A DNA stretch of 64,000 nucleotides from Dermanyssus gallinae (taxonomy: Eukaryota > Arthropoda > Arachnida > Mesostigmata > Dermanyssidae), in assembly GCA_003439945.1 (NCBI GenBank), contig QVRM01005404.1:620001-684000 (forward strand). Direction: 5' to 3'. Below are positions 43,285 to 54,075 of this stretch, one piece after another. The notes beneath the pieces were generated by a model. It worked only from the letters and a program-made list of their open reading frames with translations. It ran no database searches and was not told the origin of the DNA. How positions within the stretch are numbered: position 1 is the stretch's first letter; each line of letters opens with the position of its first letter. Position numbers and translations under genes: made by a program.

Positions 43285-44165
43285 TGCCTATTCAATTCAA
43301 ATGCACCCTTATTTTGTTAAAGGGTTTGTCAAGTTCTCAGTGCCCTCGCCATCCGCCACGAAAACATGTTAATGTACACGATCTGTCTTGGCGATTTGTT
43401 TAGACAAGATGGTGTTACCGCTTCTAAGATTGTTTAACCGAATGCTAAAATAGTTTGATGGACTGCAGTTTCCGAATAGGGCTTATAACAAATACGGGCA
43501 ATGTTACACTTTAATGATCCACGACGAAAGAATCTCCTTTGTACACTTTCCATTGATTTATCTATATAAGGCCGCCAAACCTTATAGATAAACTTAGGTA
43601 CAACCAAACAATTATAAAGCCTCATGTAGAAATTGTAATCATTAATTATAAAACAACGAAATATGGTACTAAATATAAGATTTGCTGACTTGTCTTTCGC
43701 TAGTGGTGTTGGAAGGTCCGTATAGTTTTAAATCATCAGCCTGAAGCTTATAAGTTATCAATTCAGGAATAACGTTTTTAAGATCTAAAATAAATATGCA
43801 AAATAAAAATGGGCCGAGGCTTGATCCCTAAGGAACGCAAGAGGAGCACGTACCCGTAAAGCTATTGTTTACGCGAACGCAGGACCCTCTACGCGTAAAA
43901 CAACCCGTAAAGCAATCCATGATGTAGAGCGAGTATTAGTAGACCAGCCTATTGTTTATCATAACAGCCAAATCTTAAGTCATTTTGACGAGCTGAGTTG
44001 CCGTGAATTTGCCTTTAGTGAAACCATGTTGGTTCTCATTCAGCAATCATTTAGATTGAAGAAAATTAAAAATATGGTCCACTAGCAGTTTTTCAAAGAT
44101 GATACATGCAATAGATGATTGAGCTACAGGTCTGTAATTATCTACATTTGACTTTAGGCCCTTTA
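43285..44165 (-). pseudogene. CR1-type LINE ORF2 fragment (family C relative)
   Basis: The minus strand reads NYRPVAQSSIACIIFEKLLV near 44130 and NENQHGFTKGKFTATQLV near 44010. SSLGPFLFCIFILDLKNVIP and YKLQADDLKLY follow; the Tyr of YADD has become Gln at 43743-43741. Then come MRLYNCLVVPKFIYKVWRPY and a 3' end, AATAAGGGTGCATTTGAATT, near 43285. Block for block this is the 3' half of the family C ORF2 at 56.2-59.0 kb, with stops and frameshifts. It is 5'-truncated within RT motif 1. Confidence 0.85.
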
Positions 44166-44934
44166 GCCTACAACGCATACATTAATTAACGTACTCATAA
44201 TGACACTCTTCACTTCACAACGTCTGCTAACACACTCATTGGTTTGTGATGCCAAAACCGGGAGCAAGCTACTTTTTCATTCCCGCCCAAAAATACTCAG
44301 GGAGAGAGAATTTATATGGCCAGGTAGCGCACAAAATACATATATATAAAACAAATATGCACCAAAAATTATATTTAGTTCTTGGATTATTTTACTTTCA
44401 TTCGTGCGAAATCACACAGAGAATGGGCACGCGAGCGATCAATTAAATACTTTGTCGCTTATTAAAGATAATCAATGAGGCAGCCACTCTTTTGTTACTT
44501 TTTCAAAAAACGATTTATATAGATATTCAAATCTACGACAGTGCTCCAGCGCACCTGTCTAGTTTTTTGAGTACGAAAATGGTAGATGGTGAGATGATGA
44601 TATATATATATCTTTTTTTCTTTTAATTGTTTTGTATATACACATGTAGAACTTGATGGTAGAAGCATGTATATGTATAAGGGAGGCAGGCGACATCAAT
44701 TGGTTCCAGTGATCGAAATTTGTGTCTGTGTCAAATATTCTTTAGTGCCTTATGACTTCGTATCCGTGTCTACTTTATCCCAAAGCGAGCAACAAATATA
44801 GGATAAACGCTAGATCCGAACATTAAACTAAAGCCAGCTTTCAACCATCTATTCAGTTGTGTACTTTCACGGTTGAGATAATAGTCGCCTTATTAGACTG
44901 TATGTTTTTATTGTATGACATTTTACCTCTTTAG
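44166..44934. other. AT-rich non-coding sequence
   Basis: No gene recognised. Confidence 0.4.

Positions 44935-45012
<78 letters not shown>
44935..45012. repeat. (TA)n microsatellite
   Basis: Roughly 75 bases of nearly pure TA repeat. Confidence 0.95.
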
Positions 45013-45117
45013 TTCTTTATTTCTTTAAATTTTAATACGCTTTAAGTGTTTTATAATTGTCAATTTGGCCCATAGTACTGTTCTATGGATATCTGGGTCA
45101 TTAGAGAGTGAAGCTTA

Positions 45118-45266
45118 AGGGGGGAGGTGTGTTTGGTGGGTAGTGGTCTTGGCGGACCAACATCCAACGGCCAGGGTCGAGTCCCAAGCTGCTTGAGAAG
45201 GGAAATACCCCGTACTCGTTGCGTGCGTAAAAGCATTCACCCTCCTTCTTAAGAAAAAAAAAAATA
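45118..45266 (+). mobile_element. Candidate tRNA-derived SINE
   Basis: The head reads GGTGGGTAGTGGTCTTGGCG and, after about 20 bases, GGGTCGAGTCCCAAGC. These look like a pol III A box and B box (consensus GGTTCGANTCC) in tRNA order. A body of about 60 bases follows and ends in an A-rich tail (AAGAAAAAAAAAAA, 45251-45264) that runs into (TA)n. Head, body and A-tail together fit a SINE of about 150 bp. No second copy was found in the window, so family membership is unproven. Confidence 0.4.
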
Positions 45267-46440
45267 TATATATATATATATATTTATTTATCGGAGTATG
45301 TTGTACTTGAACCCGCAGAGCCAGAGTCAATCGCTCATTTAGCAAACAAAATTATCCTTAAGATTCAACGCGAACCTATTCATGGCATGACTTACCCCAG
45401 CACAAAATAGCCATGATGCATTATCAACGGCATGGTGAAAGGACAAACGTTACGCGAATATATTGTTATCTAGTATATACGTCAAACAGCATGAAAAATC
45501 TTTATGTAAGCTAGGTAGGCGTTTGTGGCACAAGAAGATGAGTTTAGGTGTTCGGTTTTATACCCAAGAGATCAGTCGTAATCTTTCTTTGCTTCGTGGG
45601 AGCACGTGAGGCGTCGTCGATTCGGAACATCTTTGCCACACAGCTGAGACGTCAGACACTCGCCACGAGTCTTCCGCCTACCACTACACCACCACCACCA
45701 CCATTGCCACCGCATTTGTTCGTCTTATTCATCTACATTGCGCGTCGCTGCCGCTCTAACTTCCTGCTGTATCTTGGTCTGCTTACCCGCCGTGCAGTTC
45801 TTTTTCAACGAATGCTTCCAGTGCTACTTATTTTTCCCGTGGGAGAATGCATTCCACGCCCGGCGCACATCTACTCATTCATACAAATAGTGTGCTACGA
45901 AACAAGAAAGCGTTCGGCGTATTAGCTACTGACAACCCGCTGGGTATACGGCGTTTTCGATAACACGCTTTCTGAGAACAGCACGATGACCTAACGAACG
46001 TATGACGTTTCGTCGAAAGATACTACTCCATTCGCAAACGCTCAGTTATTGCAAGGCCGTAGTCCTTATATGACTGGAAGTGCTTGATTGCTTCGCCAGT
46101 ACAGCGTATAGCAGGCAACGCAAGGTCTTCCAAGGTCGCACAGCAATTGTTGTCGTCACCAGGACGAAGGCTCGATAACTGCAGTCGATCAAGTTGTATC
46201 GACTGCAGTTGGCGATAAAAAATAACTCTTTGCGCGGTGTATGTGTCCTGTAAAAGTTGTTGCGGTGCCTGGTTCCGCGCATAGCGATAGTAGTCAGGCA
46301 TGTGCGCGAAGCCCTTGGATTTCTTGCTTGAGATGCTCTCACGGGAACGCTGATGTTTTACCACTCGCTGCTTATAGATTGCTCAAAACAGATACACAAA
46401 CGTATCTAAGCAAACGTGTTTGTGACTGCACTTGCTGATT
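45267..46440. other. GC-richer segment with CCA repeats and a hairpin
   Basis: ACACCACCACCACCACCATT lies near 45685 within a frame of 125 codons (plus, 45548-45925). A 113-codon minus frame occupies 46023-46364 with no known domain. A perfect hairpin at 46177-46210 has a 13-bp stem (AACTGCAGTCGAT) and an 8-base loop. Host untranslated exon, or unannotated repeat, cannot be told apart. Confidence 0.3.
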
Positions 46441-48328
46441 TCTATCGTCCGCGATGGGCAGTGCAAAAATGCTGCACTTTTCCCCTACAAGAACCCTTAG
46501 TCCGCGCCAACACATACTTTACCTATCGCGAAGACTTCGTTTGCTATCTTCCTTATGTACATTTGTAGTCCGCTATGGAACATACTAGCAACAATCGAAG
46601 TAGAGCACGTCAGCGCGATGTAGATCACTGTCTGTATTTATTGCGAGTAGGTGGCAGAATGGCGGAACTCAGTTCAACAAAAAAAGCGCTTTACGAGTGA
46701 ACCGAAGCCGATTCATAGCATAACTTACATCAGCAGAACTCGCCATGATTTATTCTCAACGGAATGCTGAGAAGACTAACGTTTGAGACCATATGCGTCA
46801 AACAGGATAATATAAATAATATAGGCATAAAAATAGTGCACATTACTCTTCCCAGTCGTCTTTTAAAAATTCGATAATAAAGAAATACACAAAATGTAGT
46901 ATTATAATCTGGTCTCATATTTCGAAAACCCGGCAAGTTTTATTTGAGAAGAGCGTATTATTAGCCGTTTTTGTGTTGTTGCACATGCAAAGTTCCGCTT
47001 TGAGCACATGACCAGTTAAGTATTGGTTTGCTGGCTTGATTCCGCAGCAAGTCTACCGGTATGTGGTCAAAAGATGACAGTAGATCGGCCACATGGGGCG
47101 GACGGAGGTCGGCGGAAATAAATTAGAGCTAACAGCCGAAATAGTCTGCTATTGTAGGCGGCGCGTAGGCAGAGAACTGGCTGGGTTGGTGAGCAGAAGA
47201 CAGCCAGATAGCAGATATACAGATAGATTAGGTAGGTAGAAAGGTACGTAGGGGTATATGTATGTATGGATGGATGGATAGATGGGGCTGACCTACGACG
47301 CAGCCGGAATACTAATCGGAGATGACCGAAGCCAAGCGAGGCAAAGCGACCCGACGGATATGAGAGCGGAAATGGCGGCGCTACGCCACAGAGAGCAGAG
47401 CCTTACCGCCCTTACAGTTAGTCCTTTTTCTTCCCTGTCTGTGTGCTACATGAAACAGAGGGAGGGAGCGCGGGAGGGGGGGGGGAGAGAGACAAACAAG
47501 CTCCAATTAGGCCATAGTCTCAATGCGCAGGCACGGAAGCGAATACGCACACGCCCGGCCGTCCGCTCCCACCTTGCCTGCATCCTTGCATCTGTATGTA
47601 TGCATGCATGCAGACAGACAGACAGGCAACCCGGCCGGCTGTTGGCAGCACCGGCGACAAATAACCTATAAGGCATTTGTTGTTGCTTTCACGAAATATT
47701 TATTTATCAACGAGTTACCGTCTCGACATTTACATTTTAGCTAGCACAGTATTCAATCAGGACACATTTCCTGGCTGTTCATTGCAGAGTCATTTTTCGG
47801 ATACAAAATTATCACAACCATGCTCCCTCGATTGTGCCTTTAATGTTAAAAAATAGACTTTAATAAATATCAGACTTTTTTTAAACCAAAACAACGCGAA
47901 CTAAATGTCGCTTATTTAACACAATGTACATACAAAATGTCTAAGCCTTTTTAACGTATATTTTAGGGCAAATAACGGAAACGTTTTGTGTAACAAAAAC
48001 ATGGTTCTATATGTGAACCTAAGTTTCTAGAATGGATAAAACTGTCATGAGATTATTTATAAACGACAGCCGATCTGGCACTGGTTTAGAATTTGAACCT
48101 CCAGTAAACATTTTGATTTTAACTAACGAATTTAGAATGCTTGGTTAGCCTCTGCTATTTAGAAATATCTGATATATAATAATAAATAAAAAAAAAACAA
48201 ATTGCAAATAAGAATTTGTATTTCTCCTAATTCACTACAGTGTTCTATCCGAAAAGCGACATGATGCAGCGCAGCAACGATTGGCTTTAGATTTAAATTT
48301 TGTATATGTACTGCTTATAAAGCGCAAC

Positions 48329-48331
<3 letters not shown>
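46441..48331. other. Non-coding, with a GC-rich island at 47080-47660
   Basis: The island contains GGATGGATGGATAGATGGGG, a poly-G run at 47478 and GCAGACAGACAGACAGGC. Open frames here are composition artefacts. The rest is AT-rich with no gene recognised. Confidence 0.35.

Positions 48332-48332
<1 letters not shown>

Positions 48333-48362
<30 letters not shown>
48333..48362. repeat. (TA)n at the 3' end of the family A LINE
   Basis: About 30 bases of TA repeat directly beside the AATAAACAT terminus of the LINE. Another (TA)n lies at its 5' end (52313-52329). Confidence 0.85.
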
Positions 48363-48365
<3 letters not shown>

Positions 48366-48410
48366 TATTTTACTCAAATTGAGTATAATATACATTTCAA
48401 AAATGTTTTC

Positions 48411-51191
48411 TCATGAAGCTCTATCTTCTTCACGCTTCCGACGAGAGAAGTAGTGCAGCGATTTTCGGTCCAGCGCTGTGCATTCCACTGCATGGTACTT
48501 GGCACACCTCTGCAGGCAGAACCGGCAGGTGCACAACTCGTACTCCTCGTGAAAGGTTGCGTTTGAACATACCAGGTAGTGATAACCATGCACTATGTAC
48601 CTGGTGTAGACGTGGCGATCGTCACATGCAGGACCAGACCAAAGGTGCAAGGCATTGAAAACGTCCAAACCCCCGACCTCCCGTCTGGCCTGTTCGACTT
48701 TAGCTTCCCACTCCGAAATAAAACATTCGTAAGGTACTGTACGCGGCATCTTCAGCCTTAGTCGGATTGTTTCAGCAGCCGGTGGACAGCCTGACATGAG
48801 CTACAGAAAGCGGCTCCTCGCTCGGATAGGCAAGCAGAGCACTCGCTTCATATATAATGAAAAACACCTTTCAAGCTGGTTAAAATTCGCCAGAGTGAGG
48901 TGGTTCTACACCCTGTCAAGACCGTACATCAGCCCCGGAACAATCTTAAGCATGAAGAGCCTCACTGCTGAGAGAACGGACAGTCTTCGGACATTGCCTA
49001 CTTCCCCGTAAAGAGAGACAAGTGCCTTTCGTACTGTTTCGTTTACATGCGCTGTGAACGTCGTTCCCGTATAATGAACCCGAAGGCCAAGATACTGGAA
49101 AGAGTTAACAAACTCCAATGGTTGGCCGCAGCAACGTATAACGTCTCTGGCAGCCAATCGACCTCCACGCCTGAATTTCATGGCTTTGGTCTTCCTGGTG
49201 TTTATCTCAAGTCCCTTCGAGACAAGGAACGCCTCTATCATAGAGGTAATGCGCTTGATGGCACCTAAATCGCGATGAGCGACCACGATATCATCTGCAT
49301 ACATTACCACTACGGCTTTTTGGTACTCCTGTCGGACATAACCGACGAGGTCAGCAAGGAGAAGTGTAAACGAGACGCAGCTTAGCGGGTCTCCTTGTTG
49401 CGGAGTTCCCACATTTTGCTTAATCTCTAATACACCCTGCTCACCGTCTACCAACAAGGTGTCCTCCTCAAAGAAGCTTGCTATTACACTCAGGAGATAG
49501 CCATCCACTCCTGCTCGTTGGAATGCTTCAACCAGCAGTTGGCGAGGGGCTTTGTCAAAGGCCTTGACGCAGTCAATAAAGACAGCATACAGATGACCTT
49601 TGGGTTGTGCCACAGCTCGCTCGATTTCTGACTGGAGGACATGGATTGCATCACGGGTGCCTCGGCCTCTCGTAAAACCGAATTGCTCCGGTGGAAGTGC
49701 CTCTTCAGCCACCCGCTCAATCCGTCGAATAACCAACTTACAGAAAATCTTCTTCAATGTGCGTTCTGACGCCACTCCACAATAGATATTTGGATCCTGC
49801 TTGTCATCACCATGCCTACCCTTGAACAGAAGAGAAAGCCTGGCGACATGCCAGACTTTAGGCATCCGCCCCCTCTTTATAATTTCGTTTAAGAAATCAC
49901 AAAGAGTTTCTGCCAAGAAAAGAAGTGACTGGATCCAATGCTCATAGCAGACCTGATCGGGCCCTGAGCTCTTTCTCTTCGGGAGTGACCGTAGGACCTG
50001 ACACACCTCCTCCACTTCGAAAGGCAGATTCATGTTGTGCTGCTCCAATGTAAGCGGATGCTGTACGATTGGAGATACGGCCGCAACGTCACGATTGAAT
50101 AAAATATTAGTTAGGTGGCTCTCTACGTGCCCGTCGCTAAGCGGGTTCACCGCCCTACGAGGTCGCACGATGTAAGCTGAAGGCTCTCGTTCTGTCCTTT
50201 CGAGCAGCCGTCGTTCCTCCCGCCTTGCGTGTTCCCTTTTATGATCATAGCAGAGTCTTATATACGCATTTCTACGCTCAAAGTAGTCCCGCCTGGCTTG
50301 CAGTGATGATGGTGCTCGGACTCCTGCGCCAAGCGTGGGCGAGGTAGCAGGCGTGATCTCTTTTGCCATAACCTTTTCCACTTCACTGCACTTCTTATCG
50401 TTCTCTCCAACTGATCACAAGTGGAATCGATGTCAGGGCTTACCTCAAGACCGCCCACCGCTCTGTCCAAAAGAGATAGATTAATGCGTCTCATTGCAGA
50501 CCAGCGCGGCGGGTTATGTCGGTCTCGCCAAATACCGGGAACATCGACAACGGCCAACACTGGTTGGTGCTTTCGAGCCGCTTCATAAAGAACATCGAAG
50601 CTTTCAATTTCACGACTGACAAGGTTGTGAAACAACAGGTCGATGGTGCTGCTTCCATTGTGACTTAAATATGTATAGTCTTCACGCGCGTTAGCACATT
50701 TTAGACCAATATTTTCCATCACCTGAAGCAGCACCTCGCCTTTATCATCGTTGGCCCCACAATCGATTCTGGCATTGATTCTCACCGCCGACGATAGTTG
50801 GCATGGTCAGATTTAACTCTGAAAGTCCAAAGCTCGCCGTCTCAGCAACCTCCGCAGAATCGAATGTGGGTGGGAAATAGAATACAGCGACGTTTACCCT
50901 CCCAGAGGAGAGCACTACACAGTATTCATCTTTCCTGACGCATTGCATCGGTGGTAAACGTTTATGTAGGTAGATAGATAACCCACCCACAGGTCTTCCC
51001 CGACCTCCCGCAGGTAAGACAGCCAGCTGGTGAAACCCCCGCTTCTCATTGATATACAGTTCGTCCCGCTGAAATGTCTCCGTAAGGAGTGCAATGTCAA
51101 CCAACTTAAACATTTCATCACGTGCAAGATCCATTGCCCCCTTAAGTCCCTCACAATTCCAAAGAAGCACTCGCAGAGGTATGTTTGCCAC
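48411..51191 (-). pseudogene. LINE ORF2: APE endonuclease and RT, family A copy 1
   Basis: VLLWNCEGLKGAMDLARDE and LLTETF open the APE domain. The CGDFN motif is broken by a one-base insertion near 50775 (GGENQ), and the domain ends in AARKHQPVLAVV where SDHxP is expected. A second frameshift lies near 50340. The RT is then open for 491 codons (50381-48906): RKSSGPDQVCYEHWI, EQFGFTRGRGTRDAI, YAVFIDCVKAFDKAP (A), GTPQQGDPLSCVSF (B), MYADDIVVAHRD (C, 49290-49301), TRKTKAMKFRRGG (D). TAG codons at 48906 and near 48800 interrupt the tail; copy 2 has sense codons at both. The C-terminus holds CTCRFCLQRCAKYHAVEC. Dead by these changes, though the catalytic box is intact. Confidence 0.88.
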
Positions 51192-51226
51192 TACGCTTGC
51201 AGAGGTATGTTTGCCACTACGCTTGC
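51175..51226. repeat. 26-bp tandem duplication at the ORF2 start of family A copy 1
   Basis: AGAGGTATGTTTGCCACTAC plus six more bases occurs twice in a row (51175-51200 and 51201-51226). Because 26 is not a multiple of three, the duplication moves ORF2 out of the ORF1 frame. Without it the two would be in one frame across a single TGA. Confidence 0.9.
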
Positions 51227-51244
51227 AGTTCTAGAACTGGTCAG

Positions 51245-52286
51245 TCACTCACGGGGGCTTGGACCACCAGGCGCACTAAAACTCTCCTTAACCATCCTCT
51301 CGTAGGGGACGTCCCCAACCCAGCGACGGAACAGGCTTCCCTTCGGCCAGAATTCATTTCTGCAACAGTTTGCGTAATCTTCATCACGCGCCACCACACA
51401 GAACACAGCATCACTACCATGCGTATGTAGCTTCCACACCGCTTTCACAGTTATGCCTCTGCCAGCCAGCCACGCTTGCAGCCCGACCGCCGACGTCTTC
51501 TGCGCCAATCAAGGCGCTGATCTTCCCAGGTCTGGCATAGACTTCCAATCCGCCTATATCATCTGTTGCGCTGCCCCTCTGCATTAGATGTTTTGTCTTG
51601 TTGTCTCGTCGTTTACGAACCACAACAAAGCCATCGTCGTCTGCATTCTCTTCCTATTGTGGATCAGCTGTATCTGCTGTCGGTGTTGTTGTTACCGCAG
51701 CTGGTGACGTCGCTGCACCACCACCCGGTGGTTCCATCTCAACAACAGTGCCGTTTAAGTTGCAACTGTTATTACTCAACTCTGCAGACGCCGAGCTTCT
51801 CTTGGCGCCTGCGCGGTTGTTTTTGCTCTCCCCAGCAGGCTCTCTCGGCCTTTCCTCGGTGACGTCACCTCCTTCTCTGCTGTCTGCTAGCCGTGCTTTC
51901 TTCTTCTTCCGCGTTGTCCGCGTTCCGCCGAATTTCTCCACGCTAACTTTGTCACTTAGCGTGGAGTTCAAACCCCCTGTAAGCGTGAGGGATGCGGCAA
52001 ACTGTTCTTGCGCGATTGCCTCGATTTTGGCAACCCGCTCCTGCAGTTCCGTGTGTGCTAAATACAGTTTCACGAAGTTCCACCGTAGTTCACTCAAACG
52101 GCCGGTCAACGTACCTTGGCTTGGTTCCTGAGTGTCACAGGCTCCACAGGGAGCCGAGTGCGCATCCTTGGGGAGCACGGGGTTGAGACAACTCCCGTGA
52201 AACACTTTTGAGCAGCCTTGGCTGCACACAACCAGTTGTTCACCCGTTTTTAACGGGAGCGCACACTTCGAACATCCGAGCATCAC
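51245..52286 (-). pseudogene. LINE ORF1 with PHD finger, family A copy 1
   Basis: Residues 5-50 form a PHD-type C4HC3 finger (C5, C8, C21, C25, H30, C33, C47, C50). A helical, coiled-coil-like stretch follows (about 60-100), then a Lys-rich patch and a disordered segment. A TAG at 51656-51654 interrupts the frame; the same codon in copy 2 is CAG at 63993-63991, so this is a CAG-to-TAG change. The frame continues with VVVRKRRDNKTKH. After one frameshift near 51490 comes GLQAWLAGRGITVKAVWKLH and EFWPKGSLFRRW, an RRM-like C-terminal domain seen in other LINE ORF1 proteins. It ends at the TGA at 51245. No SGNH domain, unlike family B. Confidence 0.8.
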
Positions 52287-52312
52287 GTTTGCTAGCAGTC
52301 GTGATGAGAAAA

Positions 52313-54006
52313 AAATATATATATATATTTAGAGAAAATATTGCGATGGTTTATTAATCATTTACAATACATTTGCACACTCGGCAGTGCTCGCCTTTAT
52401 ATATATATACATACTGTGAAAACTAAAAACAGCGAGGATAATATCTTTTCAGATTAAAATCAGATCTTACTGTCTTGCAAACCTCAAACAGCTAAAGCGG
52501 CATCTTCACGCCGCTTGACCGCCTTTATGGCTTGCAGCTATATTGGCGCACATAGCAGTACTGCCTGTGTCATGCACAAACAATGAAATGAGATGATGCA
52601 AGAGAGTTTACTTTTTGAAGAACTTTAAAGCTTGGCACAATCCGCTTCAGTCCCATCGTTGGCTGCCTCTCTAACTTAGGCCGAGATCGAGCCTGCACGG
52701 AAACATAAGTGCTCATCGAAAACAATATCAAGTTCTTCCAGAGAAAACTTTCATCTGTCCTTCACAAGAAGTTGTACATCAAAGCTATCAGTTCATGGGG
52801 CCAATAAGCGGAGGATATATAAAAAGGGGCCTTACATACTTGGATACCAAAAAGACCAGCGAAGTTCCATCCAGTTAACCATGAGCACGCTTTTTTTGGC
52901 ATAAATTTGAAGATATTTCAAAAAATATTCTTCTAAAAGGAGAACTTTCAAAAATGAGGAATGATTTTTTGATAATGAAGTTATCGTTTTGCCCACACTT
53001 TTGAGACCCAGGAGTGAACGGACTACCACTTTGTTAGAGTCAGCTGATGCCTACGGTTTGAAGGTATGCTTAGGAGGACCCCCACTTATTATAAGGTGTT
53101 CCTGATGGGTGCGGTACCTGTTAATCCTCTAACTTCACGTGATCTCAAGTCCCCGCGGAATTCAGCGTTGATGTTGTGAGAAATAAAAACTTTCCCTAGG
53201 GATTTTTCCTTGTGCCCATGCGGCGGTCCCCTTTCAGGCATACTCACAAGGCGTCTTAAAGATTTACTGATAGCACAGTTGTTCTTCCAGATGAGCAACA
53301 TGAAACTGGGCGTCCCACTAACTTAGCTTGTGATGTTCTTCTTGAGCAGATTATAATTTTGTTATACCAGAAAACTTCCTATATATGCGTTTTTATTGAA
53401 TTGAAATCTGGTTTCGACAGATATTGTCCTAAAGAAGCTGCGGCAGGGCTGAAGTTAGATCACGAATGCTCGCCTTACTCAATGCACTTTTTGGGCTAAT
53501 CAGATTCTTCTCAATAATGGCCTGTGAAAGCATAACATGCTAAAGCAAATATTGAGTGTCTGCAAACGACAATCTTAGCCCACTTTTATCCATAACGTTG
53601 CGTTTTGCCACTCATCGTGAAAGTGCGATACCCAACAGTCAGGATACTGCGCAGATTACCTGGCAATTTGTAGTAGAATTCGTACTGATCTGTAGGCTGC
53701 GCTTGGCGCACTTGTTGAATATTTCTCGCAGAATGGTCTAATAGTTGACGTTTAAAAAAAAGGTTGTAAAGTTCCGTGGGTAAACGAGTCCGCGCAGATA
53801 AACGCGGTTCCATTAAATGCAGTTCATAAAAAGCCTTGGCTAACTCGGAGTAATTTTCTCATCTTGAGATACAAGCTTTTCACAGCCCGCAACTTATTGA
53901 CATATAAATGCGCTTATCGTGATAGATGTCGTAAACACAACATAGTTGTTCAAACGGCCATAATATAATTCACGCTTAAAAAGATACTTTGCATTTCTAG
54001 TTTTGT

Positions 54007-54075
<69 letters not shown>

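Larger units (their letters stand above)
48363..52312 (-). mobile_element. Near full-length APE-type LINE, family A copy 1, inactive
   Basis: A minus-strand two-ORF non-LTR element runs from a short leader near 52312 to a 3' end AAAATAAACATATAT at 48363. The 3' end is shared with copy 2 at 61174 and is preceded in both by the palindrome ACTCAAATTGAGT. ORF1 (51245-52286) has a PHD finger. ORF2 (48411-51191) has APE and RT and a C-terminal Cys/His knuckle. It is related to family B by domain order and motifs. At least two stops and two frameshifts lie in ORF2, and one stop and one frameshift in ORF1. Confidence 0.88.

Noticed and set aside
47282..47676. Overlapping open frames in a GC-rich island
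   Set aside because: Frames on both strands, poly-G and tetranucleotide repeats, no domain. Composition artefacts.
51566..52186. Plus-strand frames opposite the family A ORF1
   Set aside because: Antisense shadows of the PHD-type ORF1, which has a clear domain on the minus strand.
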